Assembly: GCF_009208075.1 (NCBI RefSeq)
Contig: NZ_WFKJ01000022.1
Span: 1 to 48,230, forward strand
Length of the DNA: 48,230 nt
Direction: 5' to 3'
Source: Poseidonibacter ostreae
Lineage (GTDB): Bacteria; Campylobacterota; Campylobacteria; Campylobacterales; Arcobacteraceae
Part shown: positions 6,675 to 17,240 of the stretch, piece after piece
How the letters are laid out: each line of letters starts with the position of its first letter
Position numbering within the stretch: position 1 is the first letter of the stretch
Made by a program: the position numbers and the translations under genes
Notes under the pieces: generated by a model
The model's database searches: none
Seen by the model: only the letters and a program-made list of their open reading frames with translations
What the model was told of the DNA's origin: nothing

Positions 6675-6986
6675 TTAAATTATAATTTCACTAATTTGAA
6701 TTTGGGGCTGTGAATTTGTAAAGTTTGGAATATCTGAAAGTATTTCTTCTGCATGAACTGCAAAGATACTTTGAAAAGCCTCAATAGAATCAAATGTCAT
6801 TTGAGTTATCACTACATATAAAGCAGGAGTTCCTGGTACACCACCAGCTAATCCAAAATCTACTTGTGCATTTTTTAATGCATCACCTAATAATTTTGAA
6901 ACTAAAGGAACATGTTTATTACAGTAATATTCTTTATCAAATACTACATCTTCTGAGTTTGGATACATTACACTTACTTTAATCAT
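6675..6986 (-). CDS. EthD-family protein
   Basis: A 103-residue ferredoxin-like dimeric alpha/beta-barrel protein. The EthD family pattern is present: VSVMYPNSEDVVFDKEYY, then KHVPLVSKLLG and the late FQSIFAVHAEEILSDIPNF. The first EthD was found with an ether-degrading P450; most homologues are small-molecule oxidoreductase or decarboxylase accessory proteins of unknown substrate. A weak AGGAAAATATA Shine-Dalgarno precedes the ATG. It converges on the VOC gene, and the two may belong to the same small detoxification or catabolic island. Confidence 0.8.
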   Translation of the reverse strand: MIKVSVMYPNSEDVVFDKEYYCNKHVPLVSKLLGDALKNAQVDFGLAGGVPGTPALYVVITQMTFDSIEAFQSIFAVHAEEILSDIPNFTNSQPQIQISEIII

Positions 6987-7077
6987 TATATTTTCCTATT
7001 TTTGAATTTAAGCAATAAGTAACTTAAGTAAAAAGTTTATCATATGAATATAGCAAGAGTATATATTATTGAAGATT

Positions 7078-7109
7078 TTAGAAGTTGAAAAATAAAATCC
7101 AACTTCTAA
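7078..7109 (-). terminator. Hairpin downstream of adk
   Basis: TTAGAAGTTG and CAACTTCTAA form a perfect 10-bp stem with a 12-nt loop, located 18 bp after the adk stop. There is no good T tract in the adk direction, so it may terminate weakly or protect the mRNA 3' end. Confidence 0.45.
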
Positions 7110-7126
7110 GTTATATATATTTTAGA

Positions 7127-7771
7127 TTATTTAGAAAGTGCAGTAAACATATCAGCAGTTACTTCTGATACATCCTTTGTTCCATCAAGTTCTACCATAA
7201 CACCCATTTTTGTATAGAAATCAATAAGTGGTGCTGTTTGGTCATGATATGCACCTAATCTACTTTTAACAGTTTCAGCATTATCATCTTTTCTAATAAT
7301 TAATTCTGATTCACAGTAATCACATATATCTTCTTTTTTTGATGGATTAAAATCTACATGGAAAGATGCTCCACAAGAAGAACAAACTCTTCTACCTGTA
7401 ATTCTTCCAACAATTAATTCATCTGGAACATTTAAAGAAATTACTTTATCTAAAGAAATATTCATATTAGACATTAATTCACTTAATGCTTCAGCTTGAC
7501 CTAGAGTTCTTGGGAAACCATCAAGAATAAAACCTTTTTTACAATCATCTTGGGCTAATCTATCTTTAATAATACCAATGATAGTTGAATCAGGAACTAG
7601 TTTTCCTGCATCCATAAAGTTCTTAGCTTCCATACCCATATCAGTTTTATCTGCAATTGCTGCTCTTAAAATATCACCTGTAGAGATTTGAGGGATATCA
7701 TACTTTTCTATTAAAAATTTAGCTTGTGTACCTTTTCCTGCGCCAGGAGCTCCAAATACCATTAAATTCAT
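7127..7771 (-). CDS. adk: Adenylate kinase, long form with zinc-type lid
   Basis: A 214-residue enzyme interconverting ATP + AMP and 2 ADP. The P-loop GAPGAGKGT lies at residues 7-15, and the AMP-binding regions contain STGDILRAAI and GFILDGFPRT. The lid carries two Cys-x2-Cys pairs (CSSC and CDYC, about residues 130-153), so it should bind structural zinc as in Gram-positive adenylate kinases. The start is the ATG at 7771, spaced correctly from AAGGAAG; an upstream in-frame TTG overlaps that Shine-Dalgarno. The gene is probably a single transcription unit. Confidence 0.95.
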   Translation of the reverse strand: MNLMVFGAPGAGKGTQAKFLIEKYDIPQISTGDILRAAIADKTDMGMEAKNFMDAGKLVPDSTIIGIIKDRLAQDDCKKGFILDGFPRTLGQAEALSELMSNMNISLDKVISLNVPDELIVGRITGRRVCSSCGASFHVDFNPSKKEDICDYCESELIIRKDDNAETVKSRLGAYHDQTAPLIDFYTKMGVMVELDGTKDVSEVTADMFTALSK

Positions 7772-7856
7772 GTTCAACTTCCTTGATTTTCTTTTACGTG
7801 ATTGTATAAAAAAACTAGTTAATAGTACCTAAGAGATAAAAACTACATACTAAATT

Positions 7857-8615
7857 TTACTCTTTAGCAAACTCTTCTATTTTAGAGGCAAAATACACAG
7901 GACATTCTAACATTGGATAATGTCCTGCTTCTTGACATTCAATAATTTCTAAATCTTTATAATAAGGGAAGAATAGTTTTGTAACTGATTTTAATGCAAA
8001 AATAGGAAAATCATATTTCCCAACAATTATTTTAATAGGTATTTTTATATTTTCAACTTCTTGTGAAAAATCAGTTTCTAAATACATTTTCATATACCCA
8101 ATTCGTGCATTAAGTATTGAGGATTCATATGCCATTTTAATTCTAGATTTAGCCCACGTTTTATTGTGTCTTTTACTTGCACTATAAACTATCTCTTCAA
8201 TTTTATTTTTATTTTCTTTCATTTCATCTATAAGTTTATCTTTTGCAATTTGTGATAATTTTATTCCAGTAGGAGGGATTGGAGTAATAAGTATAAGTTT
8301 TGAAATTCTTGAATCAATAAGTGCAGTTTTTTGTGCAATAAGTGTTGACATTGAGTGTGCAATTAAAACAACATCTTCTAAATCTAGTTGTGTTATAAGA
8401 TTTTTAATATCATTAGATGCTTCAACACAAGAATAAACACCTTCAATATCTTTTGATAATCCATAACCACGTAAATCTACAAATACAAAAGTAAAATCAT
8501 CTGTATTTAAGTAAGGGAAAATAGGCTCATAATTTTTATAGTTTCCCATTAGTTCATGCAAAACTATTATATTTTTTTTACCCGTTCCAATTATTTTATG
8601 GCCTAACTTTATCAT
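7857..8615 (-). CDS. Alpha/beta-fold hydrolase
   Basis: A 252-residue cytoplasmic hydrolase. An oxyanion-type segment is in IIVLHELMGNYKNYEP. The nucleophile elbow is AHSMS (Ser about 118), the acid is Asp in IIVGKYDFPI and the base is His in QEAGHYPMLE, giving a complete triad. The substrate (ester, lactone or C-C bond) cannot be told. It lies upstream of adk on the same strand, with 85 bp between them, and may be separately transcribed. Confidence 0.85.
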   Translation of the reverse strand: MIKLGHKIIGTGKKNIIVLHELMGNYKNYEPIFPYLNTDDFTFVFVDLRGYGLSKDIEGVYSCVEASNDIKNLITQLDLEDVVLIAHSMSTLIAQKTALIDSRISKLILITPIPPTGIKLSQIAKDKLIDEMKENKNKIEEIVYSASKRHNKTWAKSRIKMAYESSILNARIGYMKMYLETDFSQEVENIKIPIKIIVGKYDFPIFALKSVTKLFFPYYKDLEIIECQEAGHYPMLECPVYFASKIEEFAKE

Positions 8616-8748
8616 TACTATCCTATATATTTATTTGTTTAGCAAAAAGTTTAACATCTAAACTCTTATATATAAATTTAGAAATCGATATAAAAGATGC
8701 TTTAAAAATCTTTTAGATACACTTCTTTTAGACCTAATGGAGTAAGTA

Positions 8749-9003
8749 ATGCAAAGAGATAAACAAATAGAACAAATATTTGATAGCATAAGAAAAGTAG
8801 CTTTTTATGTAGGACATGGAAAGTATAATGATTATATGACTACAGATGAAGTTTTTAAAATCAAAGCAACACTAGAAAAAATACTAGAAAGTGAAAAAGA
8901 GTATGAAGAAGCAAATACAGATAAAGAAAAAGAGCTTATTTATGAAAAAATAGCTGTATTTAAAACTTTTACTGTAAAAGATTTTATTAATTTTGACATA
9001 TAA
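8749..9003 (+). CDS. Small conserved-looking protein of unknown function
   Basis: An 84-residue charged, helical protein (MQRDKQIEQIFDSIRKVAF, then KYNDYMTTDEVFKIKATLEKI). I do not recognise a family. There is no signal peptide, membrane span or Cys motif. It is likely real: a GGAGTAAGTA Shine-Dalgarno precedes the ATG, codon use matches the neighbours and it lies only 27 bp before the thiamine-binding-like gene, so the two are probably cotranscribed. Confidence 0.6.
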   Translation: MQRDKQIEQIFDSIRKVAFYVGHGKYNDYMTTDEVFKIKATLEKILESEKEYEEANTDKEKELIYEKIAVFKTFTVKDFINFDI

Positions 9004-9030
9004 TTTGATAAAAAAACAAAGGAGAAAACA

Positions 9031-9357
9031 ATGTTATCAGTACTTTTAGAATTTGCAATGTTTCCTACATCAGATGATGGAAGAGAAGGTTCTTCTGTTT
9101 CAAAAGAAGTAAGTAAAGTAATCGATGCTATTGATAAAAGTGGAATACCATATCAATTAACAGCAATGGGAACCATTATAGAAGCAAGCAGTATGAAAGA
9201 AGCTTTAAGTATCGTAGAGTTAGCTTATGAGCAATTAGAAGATTGTGATAGAGTATATAGTTCACTAAAATTTGATATACGTAAAAACTGTGAAAATAGA
9301 CTCAAAACAAAAGTTGAAAAAGTAGAAAAAACTTTAAATAGAAAAGTTAATAGTTAA
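9031..9357 (+). CDS. MTH1187/YkoF-type thiamine-binding family protein
   Basis: A 108-residue ferredoxin-like protein. The start LSVLLEFAMFPTSDDGREGSS, the SKEVSKVIDAIDKSGIPYQL segment and the TAMGTIIEA strand are diagnostic of the MTH1187 (DUF77) family, whose members bind thiamine or related pyrimidines in a tetramer. It probably acts in thiamine homeostasis; transport or enzyme partners are not nearby. GGAGAAAAC precedes the ATG. It is likely cotranscribed with the small upstream gene. Confidence 0.82.
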   Translation: MLSVLLEFAMFPTSDDGREGSSVSKEVSKVIDAIDKSGIPYQLTAMGTIIEASSMKEALSIVELAYEQLEDCDRVYSSLKFDIRKNCENRLKTKVEKVEKTLNRKVNS

Positions 9358-9373
9358 AGATTTTATAAGCAAA

Positions 9374-9727
9374 TCAAATATTATATTTCTTTCCCATAAT
9401 AATAAGAATAAACTTTCTAATAGATTTAATAATAGGATAAATAATACTTCTAAAAAGATAATTATCAGGGAAATAAATTTTCTTCTTTACTAGATTATTT
9501 AAAAAAGAAATAGCATCAACACCTTGAAAAAGCTCATTATTTTCAACTCTTATAATAAATCCATTATTAATATCTAAGCCTTGTAATCTGAACTTTTCTA
9601 ATTCAATGATACTTTGGCTATCCCTAACATTAATAAGTATTAATTTATGTTTTTCTTTTAGCTTAATATAGTTTGCATAAAATTTACAAAAAGGACACTC
9701 TTTATCATAAAATAGTTCTATTTTCAT
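9374..9727 (-). CDS. DCC1-like thiol-disulfide oxidoreductase family protein
   Basis: A 117-residue protein of the DUF393/DCC family. The N-terminal LFYDKECPFCKFY gives the family DxxCPxC motif (Cys11, Cys14), and GVDAISFLNNL is the second conserved segment. The C-terminal part (RSIIYPIIKSIRKFILIIMG) is hydrophobic and may associate with the membrane. It is predicted to be a thioredoxin-fold redox protein of unknown partner. It is convergent with the thiamine-binding gene and lies downstream of guaB beyond a strong terminator. Confidence 0.8.
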   Translation of the reverse strand: MKIELFYDKECPFCKFYANYIKLKEKHKLILINVRDSQSIIELEKFRLQGLDINNGFIIRVENNELFQGVDAISFLNNLVKKKIYFPDNYLFRSIIYPIIKSIRKFILIIMGKKYNI

Positions 9728-9737
9728 AAGTGAGATT

Positions 9738-9766
9738 AAAAAAAGAGGTTTTATAAACCTCTTTTT

Positions 9767-9768
<2 letters not shown>
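9738..9768 (-). terminator. Strong intrinsic terminator of guaB
   Basis: GAGGTTT and AAACCTC form a stem with a 3-nt loop, extended by seven A:T pairs and followed by a T7 tract on the minus strand. The guaB stop codon (9767-9769) lies within the T arm. Confidence 0.85.
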
Positions 9769-11224
<1,456 letters not shown>

Positions 11225-12586
11225 TTATTTTTTATAATTAATTGCTTTTTCTAGTGATAAAGCACCGTCAAACATAGTTTGTTCATCATAAGCTTTTGCG
11301 ATGAATTGAAGACCAACTGGCATTCCATTTTCATCCTTATCAACTGGTAATGAAATTGCAGGTAATCCTGCTAAATTTACTGAAATTGTATATATATCAC
11401 TTAAGTACATTTCTAATGATGTTTTAAAACTTCCAAATTCAGGTGCTGTTGTAGGAGCAACTGGAGAAAGAATTAAGTCTGCTTCATTAAATATAGCTTC
11501 ATATTCATCTTTAATTAAGTGTCGAACCTTTTGTGCTTTTATATAGTATGCATCATAATATCCTGAACTTAATACAAAAGAACCTAACATAATTCTTTTT
11601 TGTACTTCATCTCCAAATCCTTGAGATTTAGTTTGAACATACATATCTTTTAAACCACTTTCACCTTTTCTATTTCCATATCTAACACCATCAAATCTTG
11701 AAAGATTTGCAGATGCTTCAGCAGTTGCTACGATATAGTAAGAAGAAAGAATCTTTCCTGTATCTAACATATTTTTATGAATAATTTTATGTCCTGCTTC
11801 TTCTAAAGCTTTTATAGATTTTGTGAATGCATTTTTAATAGCTGGACTAGCTTGATCAATAAAATTATCAATAACTGCAATAGTTAATTTTTTATTAGCA
11901 TCTAGTTTTGGAGTAACTGCTTCATAATCAACATTTGCAGAAGTAGAATCTTTTTCGTCATGTCCTGAAATAATATCGTATAAAATTGCAGCATCTTCAA
12001 CATTTTGAGTAATCGGTCCACATTGATCTAGTGAAGAAGAATATGCAGTAATTCCATATCTTGAAACTCTTCCATAAGTTGGTTTCATTCCAACAACACC
12101 ACAGTAAGCAGCTGGTTGTCTAATACTTCCACCAGTATCAGTTCCTAAAGCAGCAATAGCAATACCACCAGCAACAGCAGCAGCAGAACCCCCAGAGCTT
12201 CCTCCTGGAACTTTATTATTATCTATTGGATTTAAAGTTTTTCCATAACAAGAAGATTCAGTTGAACTTCCCATTGCAAACTCGTCCATATTAGCTCGTC
12301 CAAATGGACTTAAACCTGCTTTTTCTAAATTATTGATTACAGTTGCATTGTATGGTGAAATATAACCTTTTAAAATATTACTAGAACAAGTAATTTCCCA
12401 ATTTTTAACATTTATATTATCTTTTATAGCAATTGGAATTCCATGTCCTGTAGTAGAAATATCTGTTGAAGTTAGTTGTTCAACATACGCACCAGTTTTG
12501 TTTTCTTTAATTTTTGTAGTTAAATCATCTCTTAATTTTTTAATATCGTCACTAGCTAAAGTTAGTGCTTCTTTTAGAGTTATCAA
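11225..12586 (-). CDS. gatA: Glutamyl-tRNA(Gln)/Asp-tRNA(Asn) amidotransferase subunit A
   Basis: A 453-residue amidase subunit of the GatCAB complex, which converts misacylated Glu-tRNA(Gln) (and often Asp-tRNA(Asn)) to the correct species using glutamine. The amidase signature Ser-cisSer-Lys triad is seen as Lys in PIAIKDNINV, PGGSSGGSAAAVA and GTDTGGSIRQPAA. Length fits the family. GatB and GatC are not in the window, so the complex is encoded in separate loci, as is usual in Campylobacterota. It is upstream of guaB on the same strand with a 12-bp gap. Confidence 0.95.
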   Translation of the reverse strand: MITLKEALTLASDDIKKLRDDLTTKIKENKTGAYVEQLTSTDISTTGHGIPIAIKDNINVKNWEITCSSNILKGYISPYNATVINNLEKAGLSPFGRANMDEFAMGSSTESSCYGKTLNPIDNNKVPGGSSGGSAAAVAGGIAIAALGTDTGGSIRQPAAYCGVVGMKPTYGRVSRYGITAYSSSLDQCGPITQNVEDAAILYDIISGHDEKDSTSANVDYEAVTPKLDANKKLTIAVIDNFIDQASPAIKNAFTKSIKALEEAGHKIIHKNMLDTGKILSSYYIVATAEASANLSRFDGVRYGNRKGESGLKDMYVQTKSQGFGDEVQKRIMLGSFVLSSGYYDAYYIKAQKVRHLIKDEYEAIFNEADLILSPVAPTTAPEFGSFKTSLEMYLSDIYTISVNLAGLPAISLPVDKDENGMPVGLQFIAKAYDEQTMFDGALSLEKAINYKK

Positions 12587-12731
12587 ACATGTCTCCTGTG
12601 AATTGTAATTATAGTATTACACCCGATTTTATCTAAAAAATGATTAAAATATGGTGAAGCAAATATTAATTAAAAAGGAAAAGGAAAATTTAAGTTTTGA
12701 GGAAATAATATTATTGAAGATATTTTTGTGT

Positions 12732-12765
12732 AAAAAAAAAGGTAGGAGAAAACTCCTACCTTTTT
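12732..12765 (-). terminator. Intrinsic terminator of ribosomal protein/rpoA operon
   Basis: GGTAGGAG and CTCCTACC form a perfect 8-bp GC-containing stem with an AAAA loop. On the minus strand it is followed by a nine-T tract; T5 on the other side would also stop plus-strand transcripts. It lies 20 bp downstream of rplQ. Confidence 0.9.
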
Positions 12766-12784
12766 AATCAATAAAAACTAATAA

Positions 12785-13135
12785 TTATACGAATGAAATG
12801 AATGCCATTTGAGTAGCATCACCTCTTCTAATTCTTGTTTTAATAATTGAAGTATATCCACCATTTCTGTCTTCATACTTTGGTGCAATTTCATTGATTA
12901 ATTTTTTAGTAGCTTCTTTACTTTGTAAAGCAGCAAATACTTGTCTATGAGTATTTAAATCTGCATTTCTTGCAGTTGTTACTAATCTTTCAATGTATCT
13001 TCTTAATTCTTTTGCTTTTGGAACAGTTGTTTCAATCTTTTCTCTTTCGATAATAGCAATCGCCATGTTTTTTAACATTGCTTTTCTATGAGAAGAAGTT
13101 CTACTTAACTTTCTATATCCGTGCTTATGTCTCAT
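12785..13135 (-). CDS. rplQ: Ribosomal protein L17
   Basis: A 116-residue 50S protein near the exit tunnel. The N-terminus [17 protein letters not shown] is the L17 signature, followed by [25 protein letters not shown]. It has the short bacterial length. It is the last gene of the operon, 15 bp after rpoA, followed by a strong terminator. Confidence 0.98.
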   Translation of the reverse strand: MRHKHGYRKLSRTSSHRKAMLKNMAIAIIEREKIETTVPKAKELRRYIERLVTTARNADLNTHRQVFAALQSKEATKKLINEIAPKYEDRNGGYTSIIKTRIRRGDATQMAFISFV

Positions 13136-13150
13136 ATTCTAAACCCTTAA

Positions 13151-14149
13151 TTATGCTTTAAGTTGCTCTAACTTTCTTCTTAATGCAGAAGCAACATTTT
13201 CTGGAAGTGTATCTTCAACTGGGAAACCAAGTGACTCAAGCTTTTCAGCAATTTCATCATAAGATTTTTTCCCAAGATTTTTGATATTTTTTACTTCAAC
13301 TTCACTCATAAGTACTAATTCACCTAAGAATTTTAATCCAGCTCTATCTAAAGAGTTGAATGATCTAGCACTTAAATTTAAGTCATCAATTTTGACAACT
13401 AAATCTTTTAGTTCTACTGGTTCTTCACCTGCATCACTAACTGTTACTTCAGATAAATCAAATACTTTGTTAAATACTGACATTTGAGAATACATAACAG
13501 AAACTGCTTCTTTAAAAACAGTTATTGGAGAAATTTGTCCATTTGTTTGTACATTAAATACAGCTTTTTCAAAGTTAGGATTATCTTCAACTAACATTTT
13601 TTCAATATCGTAAACAACTTTTTTTACAGGAGTAAAGAAAGCATCTACAGGAATATAATCTGGTCCAACAATTTCTCTAATATCTTCAGAAGGCATATAA
13701 CCAATACCTTTTTGAATAATTACAGAGAATGTTAAATTACAATCCGAATTAATTGTAGCTAAGTGAACATCAGGAGAAACAACTTCAACATCAGAGTTGA
13801 TTAAGTCCTCACCTTTAATTTCTTTTGGTCCATCAAAAGAATATTCTACTACTACTTGTTCTTCATCACTATTAATTTTAAATTTAATATTTTTAAGATT
13901 AATAATAAAAATAGCTATATCTTCAAGCATCCCTCTTAACGAGTCAAACTCGTGAGAAGCTCCTTCAATTTTAACTGCAATTGGTGCGTAACCAACTGAA
14001 GAACTTAAAAGAAGTCTTCTTAAAGGGTGTGCCAAAGTTATTGCAAAACCACTTTCAAATGGATATGCAGAAATCTTAGCTTCATTATCATTGATAGTTT
14101 CGATTTCAACTTCTGTTGGTAAAAACGGTGTATCTGCAAACTTTTTCAT
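13151..14149 (-). CDS. rpoA: RNA polymerase alpha subunit
   Basis: A 332-residue alpha subunit. The N-terminal dimerisation/assembly domain contains FAITLAHPLRRLLLSS and EFDSLRGMLEDI. The alpha-CTD (about residues 250-320) contains ARSFNSLDRAGLKFLGEL and NIKNLGKKSYDEI, the helix-hairpin-helix that contacts UP elements and activators. It is in the standard position between rpsD and rplQ. Confidence 0.98.
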   Translation of the reverse strand: MKKFADTPFLPTEVEIETINDNEAKISAYPFESGFAITLAHPLRRLLLSSSVGYAPIAVKIEGASHEFDSLRGMLEDIAIFIINLKNIKFKINSDEEQVVVEYSFDGPKEIKGEDLINSDVEVVSPDVHLATINSDCNLTFSVIIQKGIGYMPSEDIREIVGPDYIPVDAFFTPVKKVVYDIEKMLVEDNPNFEKAVFNVQTNGQISPITVFKEAVSVMYSQMSVFNKVFDLSEVTVSDAGEEPVELKDLVVKIDDLNLSARSFNSLDRAGLKFLGELVLMSEVEVKNIKNLGKKSYDEIAEKLESLGFPVEDTLPENVASALRRKLEQLKA

Positions 14150-14165
14150 TGGCTACCTTTACTTA

Positions 14166-14792
14166 TTACTTAGAATATAACTCTACGATTAATCTTTCTT
14201 CAACTGGAATAACTACTTCTTCTCTTGTAGGAATTCTAGTAAAAATACCAAATGCTTTAGTTGTATCAACATCTACCCAATCAACAATACCTGTTTGATT
14301 AGTTAATTCTAATGCTCTAACGATTTGAGGATTAGATTTAGATTTTTCTTTAATCTCAATTTTTTGACCTGGTTTAACAACGTAAGAAGGAATATCTACT
14401 TTCTTTCCGTCAACTAAAACGTGCCCATGAGTTGTAAATTGTCTAGCATTTGCTCTAGTTGTAGCAAATCCCATTCTATAAACAACATTATCTAATCTTT
14501 GCTCAATTGTTGTAATTAAGTTAGATCCTGTATTACCTTCAGAAGAAGCTGCTTTTTTGAAGTATTTTCTGAATTGTTTTTCAGAAACACCATACATAAA
14601 TTTAGCTTTTTGCTTTTCTCTTAATTGTAATCCATACTCAGAAATTTTAGTTCTTCTTTGTCCGTGTTGTCCTGGAGCAAATGGTCTTTTTTCTAAAGCA
14701 GATTTTCCGTTAAGTCTTCTTTCACCTTTTAATCCAAGGTCTGCATCAAGTCTTCTCTCGATTTTTTCTACTGGTCCTCTATATCTTGCCAT
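14166..14792 (-). CDS. rpsD: Ribosomal protein S4
   Basis: A 208-residue primary 16S rRNA-binding protein of the 30S body. The N-terminus [20 protein letters not shown] and an S4 RNA-binding domain ([20 protein letters not shown], then [18 protein letters not shown]) are clear. No zinc-binding Cys cluster is seen, so it is the zinc-free form. In many bacteria S4 autoregulates this operon; no leader structure was identified here. Confidence 0.98.
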   Translation of the reverse strand: MARYRGPVEKIERRLDADLGLKGERRLNGKSALEKRPFAPGQHGQRRTKISEYGLQLREKQKAKFMYGVSEKQFRKYFKKAASSEGNTGSNLITTIEQRLDNVVYRMGFATTRANARQFTTHGHVLVDGKKVDIPSYVVKPGQKIEIKEKSKSNPQIVRALELTNQTGIVDWVDVDTTKAFGIFTRIPTREEVVIPVEERLIVELYSK

Positions 14793-14802
14793 CTATTGCC
14801 CC

Positions 14803-15195
14803 TTACACTCTTCTTCTTTTAGGAGGTCTACAACCATTATGTGGTAATGGTGTAACATCCTTTAACCATGTAACTCTGATACCTTCAATTGCACCAACAG
14901 CTTTAACTGCAGTGTCTCTACCTGAACCAGGTCCTTGAATTTTGATACCAATGTTTTTAATTCCATGTTCCATAGCTTTAGCCATTGCATCTTCAACAGC
15001 AGCTTGTGCAGCAAATGGAGTAGACTTTTTAGAACCTTTAAATCCTAAGTTTCCAGCACTTGACCAAGCAATAGCATTACCTACGCTGTCTGTAACTGTA
15101 ACCATAGTGTTGTTGAAAGTAGCCGCAATATGAACGATACCGTCAGCAATATTCTTTTTTACAACTTTTTTTCTAGTAACTTTTCTTTTTGCCAT
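14803..15195 (-). CDS. rpsK: Ribosomal protein S11
   Basis: A 130-residue 30S platform protein. [36 protein letters not shown] and the C-terminal [15 protein letters not shown] are the S11 hallmarks. There is a 10-bp gap from rpsM and to rpsD. The short basic N-terminal extension ([14 protein letters not shown]) is normal. Confidence 0.98.
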   Translation of the reverse strand: MAKRKVTRKKVVKKNIADGIVHIAATFNNTMVTVTDSVGNAIAWSSAGNLGFKGSKKSTPFAAQAAVEDAMAKAMEHGIKNIGIKIQGPGSGRDTAVKAVGAIEGIRVTWLKDVTPLPHNGCRPPKRRRV

Positions 15196-15204
15196 TAGTT
15201 ATCC

Positions 15205-15573
15205 TTACTTCGCTGCTGCGCCAACAGTTTTCTTTTTACCTTTTCTTGTTCGAGCATTAGTTTTAGTCTTTTGCCCTCTACATGGTAAACCTTTTCTATG
15301 TCTTAAACCTCTGTATGAACCAATGTCCATCAATGATTTAATATCCATAGCAACTTTTTTTCTAAGATCACCTTCAACTACGTAGTCTTTTTGGATCTCT
15401 TGTCTAATTGCTGCAGCTTCATCTTCAGTTAATTCATGAGCTCTTTTATTTCTATCAATTCCAACAGCGTCTAAAATTAATCTTGAGTTATGTAACCCAA
15501 TTCCAAAAATATACGTTAAAGCATATTCCATTCTTTTTTTATTTGGTAAATCAACACCTGCGATTCTTGCCAT
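15205..15573 (-). CDS. rpsM: Ribosomal protein S13
   Basis: A 122-residue 30S head protein contacting tRNA and the 50S bridge. [20 protein letters not shown] and the C-terminal [20 protein letters not shown] motifs are diagnostic. It lies 5 bp after rpmJ in the operon. Confidence 0.98.
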   Translation of the reverse strand: MARIAGVDLPNKKRMEYALTYIFGIGLHNSRLILDAVGIDRNKRAHELTEDEAAAIRQEIQKDYVVEGDLRKKVAMDIKSLMDIGSYRGLRHRKGLPCRGQKTKTNARTRKGKKKTVGAAAK

Positions 15574-15578
15574 GTGTC

Positions 15579-15692
15579 TTATCCTTGTCTTTGTTTGTGT
15601 TTTTTAGTTTCGCAAATCACTCTTACGACACCTCTTCTTTTGACAATTTTACATTTGTCACACATCTTCTTTACTGAAGCTCTAACTTTCAT
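15579..15692 (-). CDS. rpmJ: Ribosomal protein L36 (zinc form)
   Basis: A 37-residue 50S protein, too short for ordinary ORF cut-offs. It reads [17 protein letters not shown] and ends with KKHKQRQG. Cys11, Cys14, Cys27 and His33 form the CCCH zinc ribbon, so this is the zinc-containing paralogue type. It is followed by rpsM with a 5-bp gap. It is the first ribosomal gene of the block. In many Campylobacterota infA precedes rpmJ, but here the upstream neighbour is a divergent HIT gene, so the cluster has been split. Confidence 0.96.
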   Translation of the reverse strand: MKVRASVKKMCDKCKIVKRRGVVRVICETKKHKQRQG

Positions 15693-15769
15693 AAGTCGTC
15701 CCTCTTTTTTGTGTATTTGCCAATATTACAACAGGACTGAACGATTAAGTACATTCCTAATACATTCAT
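15689..15769 (-). other. Possible 26-codon leader ORF coupled to rpmJ
   Basis: An ATG at 15769 opens a 26-residue frame ([19 protein letters not shown] and a charged end) whose UGA overlaps the rpmJ ATG as ATGA. An AAAGAG sequence lies a few bases upstream. The ATGA overlap is typical of translational coupling, but an ORF this short can arise by chance and the sequence has no recognisable homology. Confidence 0.25.
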
Positions 15770-15932
15770 CCAACTCTTTATAAAACACAAAACATTTTAT
15801 AAAAACTTCTTTTATGGTTGTAAAATGGATTTGGATTATATTTAATTTTTACTTAAAGGTAGGTTAATGTATTGTATTTAAGTAGTTTAATAAAGCTTAT
15901 AGTAGAATTTCATAAATTATCAAAGGTAAATT

Positions 15933-16295
15933 ATGTCAATAATATATAAAAATGAATTAATTAAAATAGAAATAGAAAATAGTGAAATTCCATGGTTGAA
16001 AATATTTACAAATAAAGAAATTAAAGAATTTTCTCAATGTGATAACGAAACAAAAATGGAAATCTTTAGATGTTTAGATATTTGTGAAAAAGAGATGTTA
16101 GCTTATTTTAAACCTACAAAAATAAATATTGCATCATTTGGAAACTATGTACCACATGTGCATTTTCATATTATGGCTAGATTTGAGGAAGACTCATACT
16201 TTCCTGAACCTATGTGGGGAAAAGTTCAAAGAGAAGCAAAACTTGATTTACCCTCTTTTGATGAGTTTTTTGAAATTATAAAAAATAAGCTATAA
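15933..16295 (+). CDS. HIT-family protein
   Basis: A 120-residue histidine-triad protein. The catalytic segment NYVPHVHFHIMARF contains the HxHxH triad, preceded by the family Asn/Ser-containing strand and followed by PEPMWG. HIT proteins hydrolyse nucleoside phosphoramidates or dinucleoside polyphosphates. The class is closer to short diadenosine-tetraphosphate-hydrolase-type HITs than to HINT, but the substrate is uncertain. It is preceded by AAAGG and divergent from the ribosomal operon across a 240-bp gap. Confidence 0.9.
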   Translation: MSIIYKNELIKIEIENSEIPWLKIFTNKEIKEFSQCDNETKMEIFRCLDICEKEMLAYFKPTKINIASFGNYVPHVHFHIMARFEEDSYFPEPMWGKVQREAKLDLPSFDEFFEIIKNKL

Positions 16296-16310
16296 ACTTA
16301 TTTGATAAAG

Positions 16311-17240
16311 TTAACCATCTTGGTTAATTTTATCAATTAATTCATCTAATACTTCCATTGCATTTTCAATATCAATTTGACATCCACCTGCAGCTTTATG
16401 TCCACCACCATTATAAGAAAGCATTAATTCACCAATATTTGTTTTTGACGATTTATTAATAATAGATTTTCCTGTACTAAATACAATGTTTTGTTTATCT
16501 TTACCCCAAACAACATGTATAGAAATATTAGCTTCTGGATACATAGCATAAACCATAAATCTATTACCTGGATAAATAATCTCTTCATCTCTATAATCAA
16601 TTATTAAAAGATTACCTTTAACAGTAGTACATCTTTTTAATTGTTCTTTAAAATCTTCTTCGTATTTAAAGTATAAATCAATTCTTTCTTTTACATCTGG
16701 TAATTCAACTATTTCATCAATATTATGTTTTACACAGTAATCAATTAAATCCATCATTAATTGATAGTTTGAAATTCTAAAATCTCTAAATCTTCCTAAC
16801 CCCGTTCTAGAATCCATTAAAAAACTTAAAAGTGGCCATCCTCTTGGACTTAAAATTTCTTCTTCAATAAAGTCTGCTGAATCAGCTTTATTAGCTCCAT
16901 TCATCATTCCTGTAAAATATCCTGGAAATTTATCATCCCCTCCGTAGTATTCAAAAACTACTTGTGCAGCACTTGCTGCATCTGGGTTTATTATATGATT
17001 ATCTTTTTTTTCATTTCTTAATGTTTCAGAATAATGATGATCAAAACATAAGTATACACCCTCTACATAAGGTAGATTAGTAGTAATATCACTTGAAGTA
17101 AGTTCAATTTTCCCATCTTGCATGTCTTTTGGATGTACAAATTTTATTTCATCTATTACACCAATATATTTTAATAGAGTTCCACAAACAAGACCGTCCA
17201 TATCACTACGTGTTACTAATCTGTATTTTTTTTCATTCAT
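16311..17240 (-). CDS. DHH-family phosphoesterase (exopolyphosphatase-like)
   Basis: A 309-residue protein. The DHH domain shows TRSDMDGLVCGTLL (motif I), YLCFDHHYSE (motif III, the DHH signature) and NPDAASAAQVVFEYYGG. The C-terminal DHHA1 domain carries the GGGHKAAGG motif. Relatives cleave phosphodiesters, oligoribonucleotides (NrnA), polyphosphate or c-di-AMP. The exact substrate is not determinable from sequence alone. It converges on the HIT gene with 15 bp between stops. Confidence 0.85.
   Translation of the reverse strand: MNEKKYRLVTRSDMDGLVCGTLLKYIGVIDEIKFVHPKDMQDGKIELTSSDITTNLPYVEGVYLCFDHHYSETLRNEKKDNHIINPDAASAAQVVFEYYGGDDKFPGYFTGMMNGANKADSADFIEEEILSPRGWPLLSFLMDSRTGLGRFRDFRISNYQLMMDLIDYCVKHNIDEIVELPDVKERIDLYFKYEEDFKEQLKRCTTVKGNLLIIDYRDEEIIYPGNRFMVYAMYPEANISIHVVWGKDKQNIVFSTGKSIINKSSKTNIGELMLSYNGGGHKAAGGCQIDIENAMEVLDELIDKINQDG

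Noticed and set aside
12651-12767. 38-codon plus-strand ORF between gatA and rplQ
   Set aside because: It runs through the rplQ terminator hairpin, has no Shine-Dalgarno and gives a Lys-rich product typical of AT-rich spacers.
15777-15803. TTTATAAAA / TTTTATAAA inverted repeat upstream of rpmJ
   Set aside because: Made only of A, T and one pattern common in AT-rich spacers; more likely overlapping -10-like sequences than an operator.
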